Positions 33,515-41,458 of a stretch of 64,000 nt of DNA are shown here, piece by piece (positions within the stretch are counted from its first letter, which is position 1; every line of letters starts with the position of its first letter). The stretch lies in NCBI RefSeq assembly GCF_000420065.1, contig NZ_ATUF01000003.1, positions 62,001 to 126,000 on the forward strand, read 5' to 3'. A model generated the notes under the pieces. It was not told where the DNA came from. It searched no databases and saw nothing but the letters and a program-made list of their open reading frames with translations. The stretch comes from Varibaculum cambriense DSM 15806. Its GTDB lineage: Bacteria; Actinomycetota; Actinomycetes; Actinomycetales; Actinomycetaceae. The translations under genes were made by a program, and so were the position numbers.

Positions 33515-35411
33515 CTTCATTCTCCTTTAGCACCGAGAAATCTAGGGCCGGGTAAGAGTAGGTGGTTATTTCGGCGTCCGTGTCGGGTTGCGGGGTATCC
33601 GCCGGGGTAGCGCTATGGGCAATCACCGGGACCGACGTGGTAGTGGTGGGGGGCTCTTTTTCTCTATCCTGCAGGTCTTGTGCCTGGTCAGGGGCAAAAA
33701 GCTCCAACCAGTAAAAACCGTGGCGATTCATAGTTACGGTTACGGTCTCATCCGCGCCCACCGCCGGGAACCAGCCCCCATCGAAAGCTTCGCGCAGGCA
33801 CCAACTGGCCATACCGGGCAAGGATAGTCGCGCTGCCACCGCGCCCTCGCCCAGGTTGTAGACACAAAGCACCGTAGAGTTTTGGTCGCGGCGAATAAAG
33901 GCCAATACCGAGTCTTGATCCGAACCTACCTGCGATAAGGAGCCTTGCCCGAAGCAGGTGAGGCGGCGGCGCAACTGGATGGCACCCCGCAGCCAGTGCA
34001 GCAGGGAAGTGGGACGCCCTAGGGATTCTTGCACGTTAATGGTGCGGTTATCCCAGCCGGGAGAGTCAATCAGGGGAACCAGGAAAGTTTCCGGGTCAGC
34101 GGTAGAAAAACCGGCGGTCGCCGAAGTGTCCCATTGCATGGGGGTGCGCACCCCGAAGCGGTCAGGGAGCCAAATATTGTCGCCCATCCCGATTTCGTCA
34201 CCGTAGTAGAGGAAGGGCGAGCCCGGCATCGACAGCAGGAGGGCGTGGGCAAGTTCTATTTTGCGGCGCGAACCTCCCAAAAGGGGCGCGAGGCGGCGGC
34301 GAATCCCCACATTTGCGCGCATCCGCGATTCTGGCGCATACCAGGAATACATGTTTTCGCGTTCCTGGTCAGTCACCATTTCCAGGGTGAGCTCATCGTG
34401 ATTACGCAAGAAAGTTCCCCATTGGGCACCCGCGGGTAGCTCCGGTAGTTCTGCGAGGATTTGCCGCAACCCTTTTGAAGAGCCGGTGCGCAGCGCCGCA
34501 AACAGTTTCGGCATTAGGGGGAAGTGGAAACAAATATGGCATTCGGGTTCGGTTTCGCTGCCGAAATAGTCAATCACATCTAGGGGAGGCTGATTGGCTT
34601 CCGCCACCATTAACGTTCCCGGGAACTCTGCGTCCACCATTTTGCGCAGTTCACTCACAAACCAGTGAGTTTTTGGGAGGTTTTCGCAGTTGGTACCGTT
34701 TTCTTCAAATAGGTAAGGGATCGCGTCCAGACGGAAACCATCCACCCCGGTCCGGCACCAGTAGCGCACTACGTTCATTACTGCCGCTTGTACCTGAGGA
34801 TTTTCGAAGTTCAAATCCGGTTGGTGGGAAAAGAAACGGTGCCAATAGTACTGTCCGCGTACCTCGTCATAGGTCCAGTTAGAGGTTTCGGTGTCGATAA
34901 AAATAATGCGGGCATCTTGGTAGTCCTGGTCGCTATCGCGCCAGACGTAAAAATCCCCGTATTCGCCCTCCGGATCCTTGCGGGAAGCCTCGAACCAAGG
35001 GTGTTGGTCAGAGGTGTGGTTGACTACGATATCGACCAAGATGCGGATGCCGCGTTCGTGAGCGGCCTCCACTAAGGCGGTGAAGTCTTCCATCGAACCG
35101 AAAGCCGGGTTCACATCGGTGTAGGCGCTAATATCGTAGCCGCCATCGCGCATCGGTGAAGGATAAAACGGGGGTAGCCACAGGCAATCCACTCCTAGCC
35201 AAGCCAGGTAATCCAGACGCGATATTAGCCCCTGGAAATCGCCTATGCCGTCCCCATTAGAATCCGAAAACGCCTGGATTAATACCTCGTAGAAGACGGC
35301 ACTGCGATACCAACTCGGGTCCTGAGCAGGGGAGGGAACCGCCTGGGAATCCCGGCGTGGCAGCAATAGTTTGCCCAGGTTGTCGTGTTCCTCGGTTATG
35401 GCTTCGCTCAA
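33504..35411 (-). CDS. treS: Maltose alpha-D-glucosyltransferase (trehalose synthase)
   Basis: 635 residues, GH13, isomerising trehalose and maltose and so feeding maltose to Mak. The barrel begins VFYEVLIQAFSDSNGDGIGD near residue 36. The nucleophile Asp is in GVDGFRLDAIPYLFEE near 235, the acid Glu in LMVAEANQPP near 275, and FLRNHDELTLEMV is near 340. A ~55-residue Pro/Thr-rich tail follows the usual TreS end and runs into the overlap with mak. Two TTG codons are possible starts (35414 and 35411); the second is 6 bases from AGGAG and is chosen. Confidence 0.93.
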   Translation of the reverse strand: MSEAITEEHDNLGKLLLPRRDSQAVPSPAQDPSWYRSAVFYEVLIQAFSDSNGDGIGDFQGLISRLDYLAWLGVDCLWLPPFYPSPMRDGGYDISAYTDVNPAFGSMEDFTALVEAAHERGIRILVDIVVNHTSDQHPWFEASRKDPEGEYGDFYVWRDSDQDYQDARIIFIDTETSNWTYDEVRGQYYWHRFFSHQPDLNFENPQVQAAVMNVVRYWCRTGVDGFRLDAIPYLFEENGTNCENLPKTHWFVSELRKMVDAEFPGTLMVAEANQPPLDVIDYFGSETEPECHICFHFPLMPKLFAALRTGSSKGLRQILAELPELPAGAQWGTFLRNHDELTLEMVTDQERENMYSWYAPESRMRANVGIRRRLAPLLGGSRRKIELAHALLLSMPGSPFLYYGDEIGMGDNIWLPDRFGVRTPMQWDTSATAGFSTADPETFLVPLIDSPGWDNRTINVQESLGRPTSLLHWLRGAIQLRRRLTCFGQGSLSQVGSDQDSVLAFIRRDQNSTVLCVYNLGEGAVAARLSLPGMASWCLREAFDGGWFPAVGADETVTVTMNRHGFYWLELFAPDQAQDLQDREKEPPTTTTSVPVIAHSATPADTPQPDTDAEITTYSYPALDFSVLKENEDDR

Positions 35412-35437
35412 CAAATACTCCTCTTAAACGCGTTAGT

Positions 35438-37735
35438 CTAGGAAGCTTCCACGGACATAATATGGGCAGGACGATCAGAGGGGTTGAGCTCGAAATAGTT
35501 AGCCGGCCCCCAATCGTAGACTGTCCCATCTAGCTCATCTCGCACCTTAAAGAAGGACGAGGAAGAACCACTGATCTTCAGCGCCGACAGATCTAGGTGA
35601 ATCGCCCCGATCGCGGTTTCGTGGGGATCCAGATTTACCACCACGATTACGGTGTCAGCTACCCCGGTGGGAGATTCCCAAGCGTCCAGGTGACGGGAGA
35701 AGCAAACTACTCCCGGATGGGTGGTTTCATGAATCTTCAGGTTGCGCAGACGCTGCAACGCTGGGTGGCGGCGGCGAATCTCGTTCAAAGTAGTCAGCAA
35801 GCCCATCATCTCTTGGGCGGTTTCCCCGGAGTAATCACGCGGCTTGTACTCGTACTTTTCATTATCGATTTGCTCTTCAAAGCCGGGGCGTTGCACATTT
35901 TCTACCAGCTCATAGCCGGTATAGATTCCCCAGTTAGGTGAGCCGGTAGCGGCCAAAACTGCCCGCATTTTGAAAGCCTGGATCCCGCCATCGACCATGA
36001 CTTGGGTCAAAATATCGTGGGTGGTCGGCCAGAAGGAAGGCCGCATATAGGGACTGGATTCCCAAGCCACCTCGTCGAAGTATTCTTCGATCTCTTTACG
36101 GGTGTTGCGCCAAGTGAAATAGGTATAGGACTGGTGGAAACCTACCTGCGCCAAAGTGCGCATCATCGCGGGGCGGGTAAAGGCCTCCGCCAAGAAGAGC
36201 ACCTCGGGATGTTTGTGATGGAACTCCTCCAAAATCTCTTGCCAGAACTGCACCGGCTTGGTGTGGGGATTATCCACCCGGAAAATAGTTACTCCATGAT
36301 CAATCCATTTTTGAATCACGTCGCGCACCGCGTTATAGAGACCGCGATAGTCCTGATCGAAAATCAGAGGATAAATGTCTTGATATTTCTTGGGAGGATT
36401 CTCCGCATAGGCAATGGTGCCATCCGGGCGATGCTTAAACCATTCCGGATGATCCTTCACCCAGGGGTGATCCGGGGAGCATTGCAGCGCCAAATCCAGT
36501 GCTACCTCTAGCCCTAGCCCCTTCGCTTTCTTTACGAAATAATCGAAGTCATCAAAATCGCCCAGATCAGGGTGAATAGCGTCATGTCCGCCCTCGGGGC
36601 TACCAATACCGTAAGGTGAACCGGGATCTTCCGGGGTGGCCTCCAAGGTGTTATTGCGCCCTTTTCGGAAAGTAGTTCCGATGGGATGAACCGGAGTCAA
36701 ATAGGCAACGTCAAAGCCCATTCCAGCAATGCGGGGCAAATCAGCGGCGGCAGTGCGCAAGGTTCCCGAATGCCAATGGCCTTCCTGGTCTTTATAAGCA
36801 CCGATAGAGCGGGGGAAGATTTCGTACCAGGAACCGTAAAGGGCGCGTTCCCGGTCCACCCGCAGGGGATAGGTACGAGAAGATTCCAGCAGATCCCGCA
36901 GGGGATAGGCGCGGAATATTCCCCGAATCGAGGAATGGAGCCCCACCGAGAGACGCTCTTGAGCAGGACGCGACTGATCCCGCATCGCTTTAGCGGCATC
37001 CAAGAGGCGCGCGGCACTCTTGGCGTCCGGTGCCTGCTGGGTGGGATTATTTACGGCTTCCCCCTTAGCAGCACGCTCGAAAAGTCGCGCTCCCAGCTCG
37101 AACTCCAATTCCACATCTTGATCCGCCTGCACCTTAATGGAGGCTTCCTTTGCCCAGGTCTGGTAGGGGTCGCAGAAAGTATCAACCCTAAAAGTCCAAT
37201 CCCCCACAGCGGTGGGTTTTATCCAGGCTTCCAACCGATCCAAACCGGGGGCGACATCGTACATCCGCGCCCGCATAGTTTCTTTGCCTTGCGGATCCAC
37301 CAACACCACTTCTGCCCCTAAAGCGTCGTGGCCTTCCCGGAACACGGTGGCGCGCACCGGGAAAGATTCGTTCTCGACTGCTTTGGCAGGCCACAGGCCG
37401 TCCTCGAAAACCGGTTCCACTTCAGTGACCGGGATCCGAGCCAGGCGAGCCTCGGGAGAAACCAGATTCAAAGGTTTAGCGGCAGCCGCTTTGGGGGCAG
37501 CAGCTTTCGCCCGGCTCACCCGCTTGCGAGGAACACTGGTGGTAGTTTTCGCTTTGCTCGCCGCGGCCGTCTTGGCTTTCGCGGTTGCATCCGTCTTCGC
37601 GGCAGAGGAGGCAGCTTTAGTGCGAACCGGAGTTTTCCGGGAATTAGCAGCGGCGGACTTAGAAGTTTTAGCTTTCTGACCAGCTGAACTAGTAGTGGAG
37701 CGGGTTTTGCGGGAACGAGGCGTATCGCCGGCCAT
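35438..37735 (-). CDS. glgE: Alpha-1,4-glucan:maltose-1-phosphate maltosyltransferase
   Basis: 765 residues, GH13_3. It transfers maltosyl units from maltose-1-phosphate to growing alpha-1,4-glucan. The conserved enzyme starts near residue 105 (RIPVTEVEPVFEDGLWPAKA). WYEIFPRSIGAYKD is near 300, the nucleophile Asp is in IFRVDNPHTKPVQFW near 480, and the acid Glu in FLAEAFTRP near 510. The first ~95 residues are an added basic, low-complexity tail made of K, A, S, T and R, resembling histone H1 tails. ATG 37735 is well supported by AAGGAGA just upstream, so the tail is probably translated. First gene of glgE-treS-mak. Confidence 0.95.
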   Translation of the reverse strand: MAGDTPRSRKTRSTTSSAGQKAKTSKSAAANSRKTPVRTKAASSAAKTDATAKAKTAAASKAKTTTSVPRKRVSRAKAAAPKAAAAKPLNLVSPEARLARIPVTEVEPVFEDGLWPAKAVENESFPVRATVFREGHDALGAEVVLVDPQGKETMRARMYDVAPGLDRLEAWIKPTAVGDWTFRVDTFCDPYQTWAKEASIKVQADQDVELEFELGARLFERAAKGEAVNNPTQQAPDAKSAARLLDAAKAMRDQSRPAQERLSVGLHSSIRGIFRAYPLRDLLESSRTYPLRVDRERALYGSWYEIFPRSIGAYKDQEGHWHSGTLRTAAADLPRIAGMGFDVAYLTPVHPIGTTFRKGRNNTLEATPEDPGSPYGIGSPEGGHDAIHPDLGDFDDFDYFVKKAKGLGLEVALDLALQCSPDHPWVKDHPEWFKHRPDGTIAYAENPPKKYQDIYPLIFDQDYRGLYNAVRDVIQKWIDHGVTIFRVDNPHTKPVQFWQEILEEFHHKHPEVLFLAEAFTRPAMMRTLAQVGFHQSYTYFTWRNTRKEIEEYFDEVAWESSPYMRPSFWPTTHDILTQVMVDGGIQAFKMRAVLAATGSPNWGIYTGYELVENVQRPGFEEQIDNEKYEYKPRDYSGETAQEMMGLLTTLNEIRRRHPALQRLRNLKIHETTHPGVVCFSRHLDAWESPTGVADTVIVVVNLDPHETAIGAIHLDLSALKISGSSSSFFKVRDELDGTVYDWGPANYFELNPSDRPAHIMSVEAS

Positions 37736-37869
37736 AGTGTCTCCTTATTAGACGGACTCATTCCCCTCCAGCCTAACAAGAGGCAGTGCGCCCCGTGTCC
37801 TTTCCGCTCTCTGCTAGCGATAAAGTTGAGCGGAAATCAGAAAACAGCTATTTAGACCAGCGAAACTTC

Positions 37870-38535
37870 TTAACCGTTAGTCGCCGAGGCCGGGCCATCT
37901 AAAGAAATCTTAGGGCCCAGATAGGTTGGCTTTTGATCAGTAATCGCCCAGGCAACATCCTTGGTGCGCGCCAAATATTCGCGAAGATTACGCTCAGTTT
38001 GCCCCCAATACGCATTACCGGCCGCGCCTACTCCCCAAGCCTCGATACCGCGGCTTTGACAATCGTAGAGGGCGCGGGGCAAATGGTAAGGCTGAGTTAC
38101 TACAATCGCGCGTTGTACCGAAAAAATTGCTTCCGCGCGATAAGCCGATTCATAGGTAGAAAAACCAGCATGATCAGTATAAATCACCTGGTCGCTAACC
38201 CCATGCTTCATTAGCCACTGGCGCATCGCCTTGGTCTCGTCGTAGTGCACCTGTCCGTGATCGCCACTAATCAAGATTTTCTTCGCCGCTCCTGCCTGGT
38301 ACAGATTCAAAGCGGTTTGCAAACGGTGGGTCAGCATCGGCGAGGGCGAGCCATTCGGGTTTACCCCCGCCCCCAAAACCAGGATCACCTGGGCGTTCTT
38401 ATCCTTGGCCTCAGTTAAAGAAACCATCTGGTCTTTCGTTCGCTGCCAAACATAAATGTTAGTTCCCGCCACGATAATCGTGGCAATAACCACCAGGGTA
38501 ATCGCCAGCCGGATCAGGCCACGTAAAGCACGCAT
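37870..38535 (-). CDS. YdcF/SanA-family (DUF218) membrane-anchored protein
   Basis: 221 residues. One N-terminal membrane helix (~8-28) precedes a DUF218 domain: VILVLGAGVNPNGSPSPMLTHRL near residue 50 (quoted in part), ISGDHGQVHYDE near 88, TYESAYRAEAIF near 125 and VVTQPYHLPRALYDC near 145. Related proteins (YdcF, SanA, ElyC) act at the cell envelope in wall-precursor or barrier functions; the reaction is not known. It begins 4 bases after the trpS stop, so it is probably co-transcribed with trpS. Confidence 0.85.
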   Translation of the reverse strand: MRALRGLIRLAITLVVIATIIVAGTNIYVWQRTKDQMVSLTEAKDKNAQVILVLGAGVNPNGSPSPMLTHRLQTALNLYQAGAAKKILISGDHGQVHYDETKAMRQWLMKHGVSDQVIYTDHAGFSTYESAYRAEAIFSVQRAIVVTQPYHLPRALYDCQSRGIEAWGVGAAGNAYWGQTERNLREYLARTKDVAWAITDQKPTYLGPKISLDGPASATNG

Positions 38536-38539
38536 GAGG

Positions 38540-39643
38540 CTAGTAAACCATGTTCATCGCCTGGCGAACTTCCGCCAAGGTCTGGTCAGCTACCTCATTG
38601 GCGCGTTGGTTACCGCGCTCTAGTACCTGCCACAAATAACCAGGGTCAGCCAATAGTTCCGCGCGCCGCGCCCTAATAGGAGACAGAGCGTCATCTAAAG
38701 CCTCGGTGAGCACCTGTTTTAGCTTTCCTGCCCCCTGATCCCCGATTTCCTCGGCGAGAGTACGCGGATCCTGCCCGCTAGCCAGGCCAGCCAGGCGTAA
38801 CAGGTTCGAAACCTCGGGGCGATTCTCGGGGTCATAAGTAATCTGGCGCTCGGCATCAGTCTTGGCGCGTTTAATCAGCTTCGCGGTCTCATCACTGGTC
38901 ATTCCCAGTTCGACCGTGTTACCGCGCGACTTCGACATTTTTTCGCCATCCAACCCCAAAATCAGGGCGCCATCACCAGACAGCAGTCCCTCCGGACGGG
39001 GGAACACCCGATGCTCCAAAGAAGACTTACGGCGGAAAACCCGCTCGAAACGATCCGAAATCACCCGCGCCTGCTCCAGGTGGGGGAGTTGATCCTTACC
39101 CACCGGCACCAGGTTCGCTTTACAGAACAAAATATCGGCTGCCTGATGCACCGGGTAAGTCAGCAACAACCCCGACATAGGCCGCTCCGAAGCCTCCAGC
39201 TCTGCCTTCACCGTGGGGTTGCGGTGCAGTTCCGCCTCCGTAACTAGCGACAGGAACGGTAACATTAACTGGTTCGCTGCCGGCACCGCTGAGTGCGTGA
39301 AAATCGTGGTCTTTTCCGGATCCAGGCCGCAAGCAAGATAGTCCGCCAACATATTGAGGACACGCTCGCGAATCGGGCCAGTACCCTCGCGGTCAGTGAT
39401 TACCTGGTAGTCAGCAATCAGAATCCAGGTTTCCACCCCGCGCTGCTGGATCGTGACCCGGTTCTTAATCGTCCCGAAATAATGCCCCAAATGCAGGGCG
39501 CCCGTGGGGCGATCCCCGGTAAGCACCCGGAACTTGGAAGGATCCTTATCAATCGCTGCCTCAATCTCTTGAGATTTCAGCTCTGCGCGCTTCAAAGAAG
39601 CCGCATCAGTGGAATTTTCTAGTTTCTCGCCGCTATCGCTCAT
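38540..39643 (-). CDS. trpS: Tryptophan--tRNA ligase
   Basis: 367 residues, class I synthetase charging tRNA-Trp in the cytosol. The HIGH-type motif is in GALHLGHYFGTI, and the KMSKS loop reads GEKMSKSRGNTVEL. ATG 39643 is chosen because a TAGACT box ends exactly 7 bases upstream, predicting a leaderless mRNA; an in-frame TTG 48 bases further up lies upstream of that promoter box. The N-terminus has ~35 extra charged residues before the Rossmann core. Confidence 0.95.
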   Translation of the reverse strand: MSDSGEKLENSTDAASLKRAELKSQEIEAAIDKDPSKFRVLTGDRPTGALHLGHYFGTIKNRVTIQQRGVETWILIADYQVITDREGTGPIRERVLNMLADYLACGLDPEKTTIFTHSAVPAANQLMLPFLSLVTEAELHRNPTVKAELEASERPMSGLLLTYPVHQAADILFCKANLVPVGKDQLPHLEQARVISDRFERVFRRKSSLEHRVFPRPEGLLSGDGALILGLDGEKMSKSRGNTVELGMTSDETAKLIKRAKTDAERQITYDPENRPEVSNLLRLAGLASGQDPRTLAEEIGDQGAGKLKQVLTEALDDALSPIRARRAELLADPGYLWQVLERGNQRANEVADQTLAEVRQAMNMVY

Positions 39644-39650
39644 GGTTCCC

Positions 39651-39656
39651 AGTCTA
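39651..39656 (-). promoter_or_regulatory. Predicted -10 box of a leaderless promoter (trpS)
   Basis: Minus-strand TAGACT, then 7 bases (GGGAACC), then ATG 39643. The same hexamer with the same spacing occurs before dnaE. Confidence 0.55.
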
Positions 39657-39754
39657 CGGTGCCAAGGATCTTCCCGGAAAACCGGGTGCAACCGATAGGC
39701 CTCTTTCTGGTTGTTAGTTGTGCGCGGAGAAAAGTTTCCTCCTGCTAATCACCC

Positions 39755-39854
39755 GGGGGCGAGATTTTTCCTCCTGCCCAAGAAATCGGAAAACGTGGTC
39801 ACGTTTTCCGAATTCTTATGCCCACCGCGCCTGCTCGGATAAAATCTCGCCCCC
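39755..39854 (-). repeat. Nested-palindrome intergenic repeat, copy 3 (reverse orientation)
   Basis: Outer arms GGGGGCGAGATTTT (39755-39768) and AAAATCTCGCCCCC (39841-39854) are perfectly complementary although their sequence differs from the other copies. Inner arms 39780-39795 and 39802-39817 pair with one mismatch. The asymmetric stretch between the arms shows this copy is inverted relative to copies 1, 2 and 4. Confidence 0.9.
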
Positions 39855-40013
39855 ACGCTTAGCCAATACATGGAAGCTGCTAGGTCTGGTTGCACCCGGG
39901 TTTTCGGGAATGAAATTAATTAAGAGGGACGTGTTCCTGTTCAGTTGTGCGTGTAGCTGATTTTCTGTTGCCTTGAATATTTGGCGGTAGTTCCCTTCTG
40001 TACTTTTGCGCAA

Positions 40014-41141
40014 TTACTTTGCGGGGGTGAAGGTTAGGAGTCGGTCGCGGTAATACTCGTACTGTTTACGCCGAGCCGTAATCTCCGCCGGTAAACCAGA
40101 AGAAAGATCATTTACCAAAGCATCGAACTTGTCCAGAATCGCCACAATGCGCTCCTGCTCCGAAAGCGGTGGTACGGGGATTTTTACCTTTTTTAGTTGC
40201 GGCGCAGTCAGTTGAGGTATACCCCCGTTTGGGAGTTGATATTTTTTCCCTTGTAAACAGTAATACAGGTATTTTGTGTTTAGTAAAGAAGTGTCTTTAG
40301 GGATTGCAGTTAGTAAACGTATTATTGGAAAGTAAGGGTAATCTCTGTATTCTGCATATCCGATCGTTCCTCTAGCTGCAATAGTCACCGCAGGAGTATT
40401 TATTTTTGCAATGTCGGTGTATCCGTAAAGGGCATTTTCCCCAATACCGTTGCTTACTATTGGTACTTTAAATTTATCAGTTTTGGATTTACCCATAGAT
40501 TCTTTAGGAGCATCACCTCCCGCCGATATATTGCATGTTTCTTCTAAAGCAATAATTTCTACTTTTTTGCCTAAACGGTTTTCTTGATTACTTACATCTC
40601 GTAGCGAGTTGCGGTAGTACTCGTACTGCTTGCGACGAGCTTCTAGCTCCGTTTGTAGATTCGCTTCTAGCTCCGTGAATGAATCTAGAATCCGTACGAT
40701 TTCCTCTTGCACTTCCAGCGGCGGCACTGGAATCTTTAACTTGGCGATATCTTTCGGATAGACGTGGGCAACTCCGCTTCCCTTTTTTAGGGAATGTAAA
40801 AAGTCTTGTTGATTTTTCAACCAGTGGTAGAGAAACCGAGTATTTACTTGAGGATTAGTGATGATGCTAAAGGCATCTGAAACAAAAATTGGCGAGTCCC
40901 AATACTGAACAAAGCCAGCGTAAGCGCCCGAACCGGCAACCGTTAGCAGCTCGCCACTTCGGTTGGCTTCGTTATGCCAATAGGCGGGGCCTCTACCACC
41001 TGCTATTACCGGAATATCTCCAGGAATCGCAGTTTTCTTAGATATGTACTTTCCCCGCTCTAATTCCGCAACATCGGATATTAACTTCTCATCCACCCCG
41101 TTGGGGCAGTATTTTGCGATTAGGTCTTCTATGCGGCTCAT
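40014..41141 (-). CDS. hsdS: Type I restriction-modification specificity subunit (lone HsdS)
   Basis: 375 residues with two target-recognition domains (~20-155 and ~205-330), each followed by a conserved helical region containing the same ARRKQYEYYR motif (near 185 and 355). VPPLEVQEEIVRILDSF and VPPLSEQERIVAILDKF mark the repeated halves. HsdS chooses the DNA target of type I enzymes. ATG 41141 has an upstream GAGG, and the sequence before it in frame is not family-like. No hsdM or hsdR is in the window. The gene looks more AT-rich than its neighbours and is bracketed by inverted copies of the intergenic repeat, suggesting acquisition or shuffling. Confidence 0.88.
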   Translation of the reverse strand: MSRIEDLIAKYCPNGVDEKLISDVAELERGKYISKKTAIPGDIPVIAGGRGPAYWHNEANRSGELLTVAGSGAYAGFVQYWDSPIFVSDAFSIITNPQVNTRFLYHWLKNQQDFLHSLKKGSGVAHVYPKDIAKLKIPVPPLEVQEEIVRILDSFTELEANLQTELEARRKQYEYYRNSLRDVSNQENRLGKKVEIIALEETCNISAGGDAPKESMGKSKTDKFKVPIVSNGIGENALYGYTDIAKINTPAVTIAARGTIGYAEYRDYPYFPIIRLLTAIPKDTSLLNTKYLYYCLQGKKYQLPNGGIPQLTAPQLKKVKIPVPPLSEQERIVAILDKFDALVNDLSSGLPAEITARRKQYEYYRDRLLTFTPAK

Positions 41142-41458
41142 GCGGGTACCTCGGTGTTTGGGGTGCTGCTGGCGCTTTTGGGGCTTGGCGTTTGCGCTGT
41201 TGCAGCTTGCAAGGTTAACCTCCCGATAATCGCGGCTTCGCCCTCTATCGTACAAAGTTACTAACCATCTAGCGATAAACTTGCCGCCACTGATCTACTT
41301 CACTGAGAGACATTTACAGGTTCACGCGGGGGAGAGATTTTATCCGAGTGGGCGCGGTGGGCATAAGAATTTGGAAAACGCTGCGACGTTTTCCAAATTC
41401 TTGGGCAGGAGAAAAAATCTTTCCCCCGCGTTTCACATGCGAAAGCTACAGCTGGGGC
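41142..41458. other. 317-base gap upstream of hsdS
   Basis: It holds repeat copy 4 (41325-41430). The ~180 bases next to hsdS presumably carry its promoter; the sequence from 41150 to 41210 is rich in GGCGCTTTTGGGGCTTGGCG-type direct runs but shows no clear -10/-35 pair. No coding frame is convincing. Confidence 0.5.
41325..41430 (+). repeat. Nested-palindrome intergenic repeat, copy 4
   Basis: Outer arms CGCGGGGGAGAGATTTT (41325-41341) and AAAATCTTTCCCCCGCG (41414-41430) pair with a single G-T wobble. The inner palindrome is AAGAATTTGGAAAACG (41365-41380) with CGTTTTCCAAATTCTT (41387-41402). Relative to copies 1 and 2, a C-G pair has become T-A on both arms. It lies 28 bases after the glgX stop. 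Confidence 0.92.

Larger units (their letters stand above)
39644..40013. other. 370-base gap between hsdS and trpS
   Basis: It contains the trpS -10 box, repeat copy 3 (39755-39854) and a 23-bp imperfect inverted repeat (39671-39693 with 39888-39910, 21 matches) around that copy. The last ~100 bases before hsdS are AT-rich with no recognised feature. No convincing reading frame. Confidence 0.6.

Noticed and set aside
36002-37321. Two plus-strand frames of 169 and 211 codons opposite glgE
   Set aside because: They lie wholly antisense to a well-conserved enzyme, have no ribosome-binding sites or family resemblance, and arise from codon bias of glgE.
40014-41141. Full type I restriction-modification system
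   Set aside because: Only hsdS is present; no hsdM or hsdR frame exists within the window.
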